From NCBI RefSeq assembly GCF_028453695.1, contig NC_135774.1:21142001-21206000 (forward strand): 64,000 nucleotides of DNA, read 5' to 3'. Below, piece after piece: positions 1 through 11,437 of this stretch (position 1 is the stretch's first letter; the number at the start of each line of letters is the position of its first letter). The DNA comes from Augochlora pura (taxonomy: Eukaryota; Arthropoda; Insecta; Hymenoptera; Halictidae). The notes beneath the pieces were generated by a model that was not told where the DNA came from, made no database searches, and saw nothing but the letters and a program-made list of their open reading frames with translations. Made by a program: the position numbers and the translations under genes.

Positions 1-285
1 CTCTTGCACTACAATTACTTTCATGCTGCGTTGATTAACACTTATTTATCCTTAATATTTTCCTTAATAGGACCAGACGATTTTTGTTTCTTTTATTGTC
101 TTTATTTACCTCCGTTTATAGATTTTTATAACAAAAGAGTTCAATTTGATTTCGATTTAGAAGAAATTAATAATATGCGTGTTTAGTAGATCTTGCGTGA
201 ATTTATTATTATAGTGCAGTATTATAGTATTATAGTATTATAGTGCATTATTATAGTCCCTCGTTATTATAGTGCAAAGGGTTAA
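1..285. mobile_element. TTAA-flanked MITE, family A, cut by window edge
   Basis: The first bases (CTCTTGCACTACAATTAC) match the left terminus of the family A copy at 20795, and the right terminus is GCAAAGGG+TTAA at 282-285. The internal run 'atttagaagaaattaataat' is shared with the copies at 16248 and 50619. The place where other copies carry the ACGAGTC-type palindrome is occupied by an ATTATAGT microsatellite (about 205-270). Non-coding. Confidence 0.7.
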
Positions 286-286
286 T

Positions 287-1034
287 AGGCTACCGGTCGG
301 CAGCTAACTATTAAGCCAGACTAAAATGTACCGGCGATTTTTTTTCGCGTCCGCCAAATCGGCAAGGGCGCGCTAACATTTCTATTCAATTGATCAAATG
401 TTTTTTAAGTGTTCCGAAATCGAACCGTCGCTCGAGTATTACGAGATATCAATTACGCGTTGCCGGGGCGGCGTTATAAAAAAACACACACACACGCAGC
501 AGGCGAACCCGTTCCACAGATCTCGCGTACTTCAGAACCAGATACGCGCGCGGTTCAACATTTTACATTTCCCCCTCCCTCCACCTCCTCCCGGTATTCC
601 AAATGCTGAATCCACGTTTGTCAATACGCGAAAGATGAAAGCTGCGAAAATCTCAATTATTTTTTTGTCCCGGCCGCATTTTTATTCCGCGGGAGCAGAT
701 TTAATCTTTTCAGCTCGGTCCATCGAAGGATTAAACTGAATTTTTTTTTGTTTTTTCTCTGCGCCGCGAAAGAATATTGTGACAACGTAAACGGATATTC
801 CATTGGAACACGATCCGCGCGAGCATTCGATGATGAATATCTCTGCCTAATAACGAGTCGCGTTGTCTGTCGCCGAGGCGCGGATATTATTGAAATTTTG
901 AACAAAATTAAACAAACGGACGAATGTGCCATACGAGTGTAACTACAGTCAGGGATGAATATACAGGTAATAAGAGTCATTGAAATATAGGTAATGTGGT
1001 TCGTTAAATGGAAAATCGACACTACTTTTGTTCA
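287..1034. other. Non-coding stretch, mixed composition
   Basis: No gene recognised. It holds a short (AC)n run near 484-496 and pyrimidine-rich tracts near 570-595. The overlapping open frames here are on both strands and have no splice context or recognisable domain. Confidence 0.5.
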
Positions 1035-1110
1035 TAGGTTTCCGTTAACCCTTTCACTGCGGCAGTGTCGTCCGCCGAAGTACTGTCATTGAACGAAAGC
1101 TCGCGCCAGA
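1035..1110. mobile_element. Orphan left end of a TTAA element
   Basis: TTAACCCTTTCACTGCGGCAG begins at 1035 and contains the perfect 13-bp palindrome CACTGCGGCAGTG (1045-1057). No matching right terminus is found downstream. The neighbourhood is interrupted by the CAGGGTG-type fragment ending at 1317, so the element is probably truncated. Confidence 0.45.
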
Positions 1111-1224
1111 AATCTGCACATTGCGTGCGATTTCTGTATATACGTTTTTCTTAGTTTTAAATAACCGTGCTTTTAAATAACTTCTTAATAAAGCTCTATA
1201 TGCTCATATATTGGTATATATATA

Positions 1225-1317
1225 AACATATATCTATGTTTACATAACATTTTATCTTACTTTGTGCCATAGAACACACTGACAAAGTTTGAACCTTAAA
1301 AACTGAGACACCCTGTA
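1225..1317. mobile_element. Truncated CAGGGTG MITE, right half
   Basis: The run from 'gtttacataacatttt' to 'aaaaactgagacaccctg' closely matches the right half of the intact element at 9854-10004, including the inner 'cttactttgtgccatag'. The left terminal repeat is missing. It is followed by TA as expected for a TA-duplicating (Tc1/mariner-type) element. Confidence 0.75.
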
Positions 1318-1321
1318 TATG

Positions 1322-2559
1322 GACAAGATGCAATCTGCAAAACAATTTTTTTATCTGGAAAGTGATATCTCAGATATCGCATATTGATGAAACCTTGCTC
1401 TATATAGCCTAACAATTAATACTAAACATGAAATATGTTCTAAGCCAATGATTTCCCGCGATAAACGACTTTTATATAGAAAATAGCGATTGGCGCAGCG
1501 AAAAAAATATATTCTTCGCGTTGACCTCGAACAATCTTATTAACATCGAATAGTGTGCCCCGGAAACCATTCAACTTTTATCCGAAACATTTTTCGTCAG
1601 CATCAGTGGTTCGCAAGATACAAGACCGAATAGATTGAAGCCATTCTACGCGTTAAATGTAAATTGTCGAATTAATGGGGGTGTCTGGGCTTTTTATCTC
1701 CGATCGTATAAGCTGTAACAGGAAATGTCGCCGTGGCGTGGCCGGAGAGGCAGGGCTGGCTCGTGGACGATGAACGCCCTAAAATCTGCCGCTATTGTAA
1801 ATTCTTTTATATTCCCGCGAGCCGGCCAGGGTTATGCCCGTGCTCTCCAGGCTAATGGAGATACAGCTGTGGACGTAGGAGGGGGGGTAAATTGCCTCAC
1901 AAAGAGCCGGTGCCACCCTAGGAAAACTGCGAAGACGCCAACACGGGTCCGTCACGGTTCGCGATTATGCTCGTTGTCGTCCGCGAACCCGAGAACAACG
2001 CGCCGCCACGTCGGCCAGCCGTGCCAGAGAACGGTCGTTACAAAATCAGGGAAAATGTACAAAGGTGTACCAAATTATTAAACTCGGCGCAATCTTCTCA
2101 TCGTTCTACGCGGTTATTTCGTAAACCGTGGCCGCGCTCCGCAACGCGAATTTTTCATACGGCATTTAGCAAGATGGTTTCCGATTGCCAGAGAAACGGA
2201 GTCTATCGCTGCTATAACTTTCCCAGAATTGGATTAATCGGTTTGAATTTGTTTTAAAATATAAAAGGACCGAAAGACAATCATTGCTTTGCCTTAAAGT
2301 GACAAAAGAAATGTACTCTCATTTTTCAAACTCTTGACGATTGTTAATCAATTATTAATTTTATTATATTTATTCTTCAATACTGTCAGTATTACATTTA
2401 ATAGTCTGCAAAAATAGCAGTTAGTAGAAATAAAAAAAAACGAAGTGTATAATAAAAATATGATTTTCACTATCTTCAACTGTTCGTAGCTATTGACAAC
2501 GTTAACTAATGAAATTTGTATAATGCACACAAGCTACCGAGACCGACAAAATATCTTCT
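1322..2559. other. Non-coding stretch with a GC-rich middle
   Basis: AT-rich flanks surround a GC-rich, CpG-rich portion (about 1690-2170). The overlapping frames there (1725-2081 and 1967-2257) have arginine-rich, low-complexity composition and no recognisable domain. Nothing supportable was seen. Confidence 0.4.
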
Positions 2560-2804
2560 TTAACCCTTTACGGTCGTATGTCTACTCTCAGTCACCAAAG
2601 CAATTTATTTATCTTTTTCCATCCTTTTTATTTTTACATGAAATTAAAACATATTATTGTGTTACATACGTCTAAACATTAAAACGGAGTTAATAAATTT
2701 TGGTTTTCCTTCTTTCAGTATTGTTATCTTATTACTGTCCACCGAAAGGAAATTAATTACGACCAGCATGACTTATGTATAAAAATACGACCGCAAAGGG
2801 TTAA
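2560..2804. mobile_element. TTAA-flanked MITE, family H
   Basis: TTAA at both ends (2560-2563, 2801-2804). Terminal inverted repeats are CCCTTTACGGTCGTAT on the left and, on the other strand from the right, CCCTTTGCGGTCGTAT: 16 bp with one mismatch. The interior is AT-rich and non-coding. The subterminal dyad typical of the other families is weak here (TG-CT....AG-CA near 2579-2594). Confidence 0.85.
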
Positions 2805-2833
2805 ATTCTGTTTCAGATTCTGATAAAAATTAG

Positions 2834-2971
2834 AAAACTATTTCTATTTTCTACAATTATACGCGCACCAAACACAAACTAAAACCACTGCTCAAGGACA
2901 ACATAAACAGCAACAAAATCAAAGACCTATTAAAATTTCTGAGAGATACAGGCTTAATAAACAAAATATAA
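2834..2971 (+). pseudogene. Probable C-terminal scrap of a retrotransposon ORF
   Basis: An open stretch of about 45 codons ends in ...DLLKFLRDTGLINKI-stop at 2969-2971, with lysine- and asparagine-rich sequence before it. The ending 'K-F-(L/I)-(R/K)-x-T-G-L' recalls the extreme C-termini of some non-LTR retrotransposon reverse transcriptase ORFs. There is a stop at 2831-2833 and no catalytic domain, so it is a dead 5'-truncated fragment at best. It begins some 30 bp after the family H element. The assignment rests on composition and one motif. Confidence 0.35.
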
Positions 2972-3759
2972 GGTCTATTTAAATAGAAGGTCGCTAATAG
3001 CCTTGCAGCTGATGCGACGTAAAACCTCTAAGAAAAAAAAAATATTTCTATTTTCATTTGTTCCAATACACGATTCCTGTAACATTTTCCTCGCACATTG
3101 TCTAGTATAGAACACGTTCCGGACCCGTTGTATACTCAGCCCAGAGAATAAAAGTGGCAACGAGGAATAAGACCGAGGCAATTGAAGTCGCCGCAGAAAT
3201 CTGTAAAATGGAAAGACACTCGGGGATGTGAAGAGCGAATACGAAGTAGAAAACCGCTAAAGAAGAAACGTACGTTTCTCGCGCGAGTTTCATAATTTGG
3301 ATCTGCTATCTCGTACAACTTTGTAGCCGGTCTTGACCCTCTCCCCGGTGTTTCGTTTTCCCGAAGTATATCGCCCCCCTCTCCAGAATTTCCACTCTTT
3401 CTCCCGCTTCCGTATTCAATTTTCCCTTTGTGTCGGATAATTTTAATTCCACTTCATTAGCGCTCTCGCTCGTACCGCACTGTTTAAGGTTCGCTGAATT
3501 TTTATATTCCGAAACAGTCTGAAAGACTGTTCGGAATATTAGCCCCATTTACATTTACCCCGCCCCGGGTTGCCCATTAGAATGAGAGTTCTCGCGGGCG
3601 AGGAACTAGTATCGCCCTAATGCGACGCGTTAACGGTTATTTAAAAAATAATTGGAAAATCAATCGAGTCGGTTCGAAGCGTGAATGTAACGCAATTGGT
3701 AGACGGACTCGATGAATATTATTGTAAGCATTGTGACAAGTTAAACTTAATTAAAAAAT
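2972..3759. other. Non-coding stretch
   Basis: No gene recognised. Frames on the minus strand (3102-3318 and 3306-3548) overlap one another without recognisable domains. The segment 3485-3545 holds two near copies of 'ttccgaaacagtct / ttcggaata' in inverted arrangement, a small imperfect hairpin. Confidence 0.4.
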
Positions 3760-3900
3760 TATACTTAAAGAACTAAAAAACTGAAACTTAAAACTTAAAA
3801 AACTAAAACTTAAAACTTAAAGAACTAAAAAACTAAAACTTAAAACTTAAAAAACTAAAAAACTAAAACTTAAAACTTAAAACTTAAAAAACTAAAAAGA
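3760..3900. repeat. A-rich minisatellite (AAAACTTAAAACT-like units)
   Basis: Degenerate tandem units built from 'aaaacttaa' and 'aaaactaaa' with variable phase occupy about 140 bp. Simple low-complexity expansion with no coding potential. Confidence 0.85.
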
Positions 3901-4250
3901 CTAGATTAGCTTTTGTTACTATGCTATTAGAGTCTAAGATTAATCGACCAGCCATTAAAAAAGGAACCATTCGCTTTCCAAATCTGGGCAAGTCGAGTCA
4001 CCGCGCCCATTTTGTTTCCATCGCGGTTGCTTTCGCGCACTTTCATTTTGTTTTCACGCGCGAAATAATCCAAATCGTAATTTCAAGTTTAACGCGGCGC
4101 GGCCGCGAGGCTTCGTCTTCGTTTCGGTGTGTAGACATTATTTCATTTAACGAAGACGGAAACAAAGCAACGATTAAACGAATTTCAACCAGGTCGTCCG
4201 GAACGCTCGCGTCCATTCAGAGCTTATAACAATGCTATTGTTTTTATTAT

Positions 4251-4253
4251 ATG

Positions 4254-4288
<35 letters not shown>

Positions 4289-4289
4289 T
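4251..4289. repeat. (TA)n microsatellite
   Basis: A nearly pure alternating TA tract of about 39 bp, interrupted once by a C. Confidence 0.9.
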
Positions 4290-5049
4290 TTTAACAGCAC
4301 GCCACTCGATCCTATAATTGATTAATTCCGCGACGAAGTTAGCATTCAGCGAGAAAGAACGACCCGTTTATTTCGCCGTGTTACTAATCACAATTATATT
4401 TTGTTGTTCACGGACCCCCGGCGGTATGTCAAGTTCCTAGTAAACCGACGTACAGAGTGCTCGTTAAGAAATCAGAAAAAAATAGGTCGCCGGTGGAAAG
4501 CCAGCTGCCACGTTCCGCCCAAAGTGCTTCGAATATTTTTATTTCCTCCTTTTCGTTTCTTTCCATTTAATATTAAATTTTCCTTTTAGCGCGCTGACGG
4601 CCGGAATTACCTCGTTACCCCTCGCGGGCCCCGCTGTATTTTCAATGTTTGCATGCGTTTCTCGGCGAAAATAATCGCAAGAAATTTATTAAAGTTTACA
4701 CCGTCGCCCACGTGGGAATTAATAACGGCTCTTTAATATCTGCCGGAGACCGCGCCGGTATCCTCGATCGGCCGATCAATTCGCGAAACTCGACCGCTTC
4801 TCCTATAAACACTGCTAATATGTCCAATCGCTTGTTACATATAAGTAGTATAATTAAACAAATTTGGTAAAATGTAATATCAATGCTCCGTTGATCGTAC
4901 TTGTGCAGCATCTTGTTTATTATTGCTTCGTTTATTTATTAATGCTTTATGTAAAATGTAATTGTCACAGGATTGTTACGTTCGATATTATTTATTATTA
5001 ATTTCTAATACGTTCTTACTATATTAATTTATAATATGTTCTTGCTATA
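4290..5049. other. Non-coding stretch
   Basis: Moderately AT-rich with GC-richer patches at 4580-4660 and 4730-4800. Overlapping frames on opposite strands (4649-4870, 4696-4911) cancel out as evidence. No feature supported. Confidence 0.4.
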
Positions 5050-5294
5050 TTAACACTAGAAAGACGGGAGCTTGAAGCCGGGAAAATTACTGCTTTTCGG
5101 CAATATAAGTATAACACACATATATATAACGGAAATGAAGGAGGGGGGGGGGGCAAGAATGATTAATAAACGCATTTATATATTGCAGAAAAAGTCACAA
5201 AATTATAAAAAGCTGTGTCATTATTTACATAATTATTTTTCTAATTGAAATTGAAAAGCAGTCAAAATGACTTGCTTAGGCAATCTAGTGTTAA
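5050..5294. mobile_element. TTAA-flanked MITE, family L (CACTAGA termini)
   Basis: TTAA at 5050-5053 and 5291-5294, with termini CACTAGAAAG on the left and CACTAGATTG from the right. This class of terminus is common in piggyBac-like elements. Near the right end is AGTCA-aaa-TGACT (5260-5272), centred 25 bp from the TTAA. A G-run of about 12 lies at 5143-5154. Non-coding, 245 bp. Confidence 0.8.
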
Positions 5295-8200
5295 TTTCTA
5301 AATGTTCTTACTGAATACTGCTTAATAAAATTATCAATATTTCTGGGTCCTTTTATATCGCGATTGTATAAGATGGAATTAACATTTTGAATAACGTTTC
5401 GAATAATATTTTATTAATTTTTCGTTGCTCAAATAAATCAAGTCTGATAACACAGTTCAAATCTTAAAATTCTGCTGCACTATGACAAGTATTATTTATC
5501 CATAAAATAAACTCTTCCTAGTGAAGCAATTAAATTGCAATAACTCTTAATATCAAAATCTCTGGAAAGTCCAAGTCCGGTACGCCACGGCTTATTCTTA
5601 TGATAAAATCTAAAGCAACAGACCTTGTTTTTTTATTAAGTCGTTACTGAACATTTTCGCCTGAATTTTGCGGTCTGTGGTTAAATCGCCACTTTCACAA
5701 GTAGATCTTTTTCTGCGTGAGCTATTATCCAGAGAAACGTTCTAAAATTTTGCCATTTATTATTCGATGTACACTTAACAATAAAATCTGTTAAAGAATA
5801 ATATTAATAAGTATATATTCTATATGAATTTAATAACAAGCATAGAAGAACGTGTCAAACTGTTAAAAAGGTCTAATAATAGCGACGTCGTATTCGCAGT
5901 TATAATATTTAAAAGAAATCCGTCCGCGCGATATTCTTACCTTACAGGTGCTTCCGCCCCGCCGGCGATTATATGAAACGATGAAATTAGATTATACGAA
6001 ACTATTTAATAAGAACACGGCAATGCAAGAAACGCGGTCTCTCGAAAAAAAATGTTCATTTAAATCCAGGATTTAATTTAGCCGGGCGCACAGCGTGGCT
6101 CCCTTCATTCGACGGAGAAAAATTCATTTCGATTCCCACGGATGCCGGAATCGTTTTAATGCATGGCTTTTGCTCGTACAGGAACAACGTTGTCCGAGCT
6201 ATCGTTAAATAAATCCCGGCGAGTATCTACAACAAATATTTAATAATCGACGCGGCCGAATAGGGGGGAGGAAAAAAGTTGCGCGATTCGCAGGTAGAGC
6301 GGCGAAAAATCGAAAACCGAGGAGCTGCGAATCGGATTACCGGAATTTTAAACGGCGTATGAAACCGCGTTTACGCTTTCGTTACACGGTGGAAAACGCG
6401 TTCCAGTCGGCTCTTGACTCGCCTCGTCGCACAGTGGCGAAAAAGGCTTATTTAACGTTCAACCTACCGAGCGCTAACAGTCAGTGACGCGAGTCCACTT
6501 TGCAAGAATAATAAGACTAATTTAAACTGTAGGGCGGCTATTTGATATTACAGTAATTATGATATCTTCTGCGTTTCTCTTCTTTTATTACTAATAGCCA
6601 ACTCTTTGTAATGCATTTAATAAAATATATAATTCTTCCAATAATATAATCTTTACTAATATGTTTATTATATAAATATTACAATAATATTGGTAGAATA
6701 TACGTAATCGTAAAAATTATATTGTTAAAATAATTATGCGTGTCACTAGATACACTACAAGGAATTATGTACTAATAACAGAAAATATTACGTAAAGTAT
6801 AATAATAAAAGTAGTTGATAGGCGTACTTGTCGCACGTACCTTGATATTCTTCACTGAATTATACATTTTATAAAAGTGATACATTTTAAATAAAATTTG
6901 AACAGAATCAAACGTATACAGTATAAATACAGTATCCCGCTTTTCGAAGAGATTGCAAAAACTACATTCGACGGCTGAATTTTATAACAAAATGTTTACC
7001 TATAAATACCGTTGAAGAATAAATCAGATTACCCGTTCATCGTAAAGAAGAAAAAAATTGGACATATCTCGAGCAGAAATTATTTTTTCCAACTTTCGCG
7101 TGCCTTACAGTGCGACGGACAGGCCGTGTCACCGGCACGTCCGCCGCGGACGAACATAATCGTTGCACCACCCCTCCCCCCGGTCGACGAGCCGTTGATA
7201 ATAGAACAAAGCATTTCCGCGTAATAGTTTCGTGATTTTTTACGGGAACCCGGGGTGAATCGGCGGAGCACGCGTCGCCGGTCGGACACGCCGTGAGAAT
7301 GATCAAAAAGCCCGGGTTCCCGGGGAAATTATGGGCAGAGTTCAGAAGTCGCCGCGCGGCAGAAGTTCCGACGCCGGCTAATTTTTCAGGGCGCAAACAA
7401 TGAAGTCCGCGCGTCGCCGGGCTTTTCGAGCTGTAATTACGGCCGGATACCGCGCGCGCGCGCGGGGATGCGAAGCACGGCCGCGGCGAGACACCGAAAC
7501 TGTTTCGAGACGGTAACGTTAGCGGGCCGCAAGGAATGGTAATTTACAATGCGAGACGGTTCCACGGACCAAGTACCACCCCCATTGGTTCGTCGCGGTC
7601 GTGAACGGGGGAACGGTAACGAATGCGTTTAGCGTTTGCCCGATATGGAACGTCGTATGCCGAAAACGATACGGTCGATGGGAATCGCTCGACGACTGAA
7701 TTATCGAATGTTGGCGATGAAAATTAAGCGAAATAACCGCTCGATTTTGACGTTTATTTACCGGGAGCCCGGTTAATTGGCTTCCCGATGACCGGGCTCT
7801 CGAGGGCGGCTCGATCATTTTCTTTCAAACACTGATTTGAAAAGAACTCGCTACATTATTAAGTTGAATTTCTCCCCTCGAGGAGCTGTAGTTTTTGTTA
7901 ATAAATGTCGTTCCCAGCGCTGCGCGCTTTAAATGCTTCATTAAGAAGAGTCAAAACGGAGATTCACAAAGGTAAGTACTGCTTTCCTCTTTGCATTAGT
8001 TCCTTCTTCTGCAGACTTGATATAATTGGGCTAATTTATCATTTTCTTTAGAAATATTCGGTGAGGATTTAGAAATTTATATTTCACGAATTTATGTCGA
8101 CGGTAAATAGTAAAGGTATAAAATTGTGAAGGCAAGTATTACATGAAAAGAATTTGTTGATATCGTTGCACCATTGGCAACTTATTCAATCTATTTATAT

Positions 8201-9853
8201 TTCGCTTCTCTGCCTCGTAATCGTTTGGGAAAATCGTTATTTTGTACAAGAAGTCCGCGATCTGGTAACATCGAACATATGTACGCGTAACGGCTCTGTA
8301 TTTGCTAAGTAAACCATCTGGTTTAAAACATTAATGAATAAAATAAAATTTTATTCGAACCCAAATAATTTGCCGGGATATTCACGAAAATATGGTAATT
8401 TCAAATAATTTCAGAAATTCTCAACTGTTACGCTTAAGATCATTTATAATTTTGTTTATTAATATCGCTCAACATATTTTTCATGTGGATTTCTTTTAAT
8501 CGAACATGTCAAAACGTAAATTAATTATCCAAACGTCAATCACAGATTGAAATGCAAAGCTAGGAACATGAATATTTTTTTAAAATGGACACCATAGCTT
8601 CTCGCAGGAAAAATTGTATCATTTATGGGAATATATCAACATTATCATATAACAAGATATTAATGTAAATTACAAAGAAATGCACATTCAATTTGAGTTC
8701 TCATTAAAAATGAATTTATTAAAAAATGAAACGGAACTATTGAAATAGTTGGTTCTACTAATGGGTAAACTCTCCTATTGTTTAGCATCTCGATTATTCA
8801 GTAGAGTAAACTTTGATGTACTTATCTAACTTTACACCAAGTCTGTTCACGTGAAATTGCCCCTTGCTCGGTATTATAACTCTTGATACGAATGTCTCAA
8901 CATCATGCTAGACAATCTAAAAGTGATATGTTTCGCGTCTGGAAATATCTTTAATGCATAAACAGTAACCTTGGCATGCTGAACTATGAAATTCACTGCA
9001 GGCGCTCTATCATAGTTCTCAGTTTTCGATACGTCTTGAAGAACGTACACCTTTTTCGCTTTTTCAATGCAATCTGATTATACAATAATATAATAATATA
9101 TATACATAATTGAATAATCGTTATGAAATTATAATGCGTTGTTCAATATAAAAGATAAATTTGGTTTTATACAATTATTCATATCATTATAATAGAATTT
9201 CATTATATTGCTATAATAGCATACGAAAGTCTCTAACAACCAAATTATAGATTTATTAGATTATTAATTTCTCGATTCATTTTCATAGTTTAATAAATCG
9301 TGCAATTCTGCGATATATTTCTCAAGCGACATTTACGCTACGCCTGCAAACAAATTCCATATACCTTATAAAAATTAGTTAATGAAATTAAATTTCAAAA
9401 TGCCTTGTTATAAATTAACCAGTCGACGAATACAGTGCGCCCACAGATACGTATACTATACATAATATCCACTGTACGTCCACGCAAAAGTTCCGCCCTC
9501 CCTTTCGTCGCTCCAGCGCAACTATTTACAATCCAAATATTAGGCGAGTGCGGAAGTTTTGATGGATTCTTAATAAATAGCGGGGTAGCTATTACTTCGA
9601 GGAACAATAGAATTTCGTTGATACGGTGCGCTTTACTTTGAAAGTAAATCGAAAATTACGAGTACCTTCGGCAAACACCGCTACCCGTGATTATACTCTA
9701 CGAATTTCGTGTATCAGAACGACGGCGCAATTGCCACGAAGAACGATTCAGAGAAACGATCCGTGTGATGAATAGAAAAAGCTATTCCGACAACCAACGT
9801 ATTAATTTTAACTTGGATCCGGTTTGTTCGCGATTTATTCACCCGTATATATA
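5295..9853. other. Long non-coding stretch with one GC-rich island
   Basis: About 4.5 kb without a recognisable gene. The part 5295-7000 is AT-rich. The part 7080-7820 is a CpG-rich island with overlapping two-strand open frames and no domain. The part 7830-9850 is AT-rich again, with TA-rich runs near 9080-9240. No splice-bounded coding exon could be supported. Confidence 0.5.
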
Positions 9854-10004
9854 CAGGGTGTCCCAGTTTTTAAGGTTCAAATCTTGTCCTTAAAAAAATG
9901 TTGTCGGTGCTCTATATGACCTTTGTTTACATAACATTTTTTTTCTTACTTTGTGCCATAGAATAAACGGACAAAATTTGAACCTTAAAAACTGGGACAC
10001 CCTG
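9854..10004. mobile_element. Intact CAGGGTG MITE, TA-flanked
   Basis: Termini CAGGGTGTCCCAGTTTTTAA (left) and the same read from the right on the opposite strand. The terminal inverted repeat runs about 36 bp with a single mismatch. TA dinucleotides flank both sides (9852-9853, 10005-10006). The 151-bp size and TA target point to a Tc1/mariner-superfamily non-autonomous element. A truncated relative lies at 1225-1317. Confidence 0.92.
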
Positions 10005-10006
10005 TA

Positions 10007-10929
10007 TATTGATCGAGTTAATACAATATTAATTAGCCGCACAACAGCTTCGAGATGTGACCCGCGCGAAAAGATGGATCGATAATTTTGTTTTCAGCCA
10101 AACTGGGTCTTTTCCCTGCAGCGGAATTGAAAAATTTGTCTCGCCGATTCGTCTCTAAATTTTTAGACAGGGGTTGTAACTGTTTCTACATTTTATACAA
10201 ATTCATTTTTTCGCTAACTGTCTCGATGTATAGCGTTAAAAACCACGCCAAGCTCAAACAACAATTTTTACTCCTATGTACTCTGCTGTACATTTTGAAA
10301 ATAATATTGAAACTTTTAAATAAATATAGATAATTTTATACTATTACAAGAATGATCGAAACTGATATCAAAATATGTTAGGAAACGTGTAACGATTTTG
10401 ACACGGTTCTCACCGAAATTGCAAAAAAAATCACAAGTCAAGATCGCGGGCGAGATTGTTTCGAGCGAGACGCCTTGTACAGCATGTATATTGTACACGC
10501 GCGGTCCCAATCAGCCCCGACAAGCAAAAATAACAAAAAAGAAAAGAAAAAAAGTTGGTTAAACGGCCGTCTTGTCTGACCTTGTTCCCCAGTTACCGGC
10601 TATTTTTGCGTCGCATTGTCTCCGGTTTACAACGCGGCCAGTCGATAACATTGAAATTGCGACGCGCGTAGAAGGGTTATCAGGGAGCACGAACCGCGCG
10701 AGTGAATTTTGAATGGATCGCAATGTCAATGATAAGGCGCTTAGAGATTTATACCGGAGCACGGAGGTTGGTTACTTCGAACAACTTCCGCGCGGACAGG
10801 TGAACAACAACCGGTACGGAACAAAACCGGCTGTAACTGGAATCAAAGTCGGAGCTGGATTTGTGGCGGCTTCCCCTGTTCTCGATGCCGAAGAACTCAA
10901 TACCTTCGGCTTCTGTATGCTCGTACGTA
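10007..10929. other. Non-coding stretch
   Basis: No recognised gene. The open frame 10713-10973 (+) has protein-like composition, but its C-terminus runs into the transposon end at 10932 and a minus-strand frame covers the same bases, so it is not supported as coding. Confidence 0.4.
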
Positions 10930-10931
10930 TA

Positions 10932-10975
10932 TACAGGGTGTCTTACGTGATTGTGTTTGGTCGTTGCGGTTGACA
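10932..10975. mobile_element. Orphan CAGGGTG transposon end
   Basis: TA+CAGGGTGTCTTACGTGATTG begins at 10932-10935. The first 9 bases equal those of the 9854 element but the rest differs, so it is a distinct family. No partner end was found nearby. Confidence 0.5.
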
Positions 10976-11252
10976 TCAGAGAGACAAATATTTTATTTCC
11001 GATGAAAATTAAACGGTCAAAATGCAAACGTTTTGTAGCAAGTGCAAATATCTTTCACATTAACCCCTTTTACATTTGTTATTTTACAGTTCTCGAAATC
11101 GAAGAGGAAATTATCGATTAATTATTTTAACCAAACATTGTTGCTAATCGATTCCTATATTACTTATTAACTTATGTCGCTAATATATTCCTTCGTTTAT
11201 TCGTAGGCTTCAATATAGCTAACAAGATATTTTTGCGACGTCAAAATTAAGC

Positions 11253-11402
11253 ATTTAATATCAATTAACAATAAAACTATACAAAGTATGTAAATAAAAC
11301 TTATGTTTGTAAAATCTAAAATAAATGTTCTGACTTTAGATTCTACAAACATAAGTTTTATTTACATACTTTGTATAGTTTTATTGTTAATTGATATTAA
11401 AT
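11253..11402. repeat. Long near-perfect hairpin, 68-bp arms
   Basis: The left arm 11253-11320 and right arm 11335-11402 are reverse complements with about one mismatch (at the 'tgtaaaatc / gattctaca' step). They are separated by a 14-nt loop (ataaatgttctgac). The arms are AT-rich and non-coding. No TTAA or TA duplication with matching termini is visible, so this is not an obvious transposon. Confidence 0.93.
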
Positions 11403-11437
11403 TTTTTAATAAGTAAATGTTCTGACTTATTAAAAAA
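11402..11437. repeat. Second hairpin reusing the same loop
   Basis: Perfect 12-bp arms TTTTTTAATAAG (11402-11413) and CTTATTAAAAAA (11426-11437) enclose TAAATGTTCTGA. These 12 nt, and one base beyond, are identical to the loop of the large hairpin immediately to the left (11322-11334). Confidence 0.9.

Noticed and set aside
3675..3705. tRNA-like words (GGTTCGAAGC, CAATTGGTAGA)
   Set aside because: The B-box-like word precedes the A-box-like word, and no cloverleaf can be drawn.
10713..10973. 86-codon plus frame with protein-like composition
   Set aside because: Ends inside a transposon terminus, is overlapped by a 92-codon minus frame and has no recognised family.
11060..11075. TTAACCCCTTTTAC as another TTAA-element end
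   Set aside because: No partner end and no dyad at 25 bp. Probably chance.
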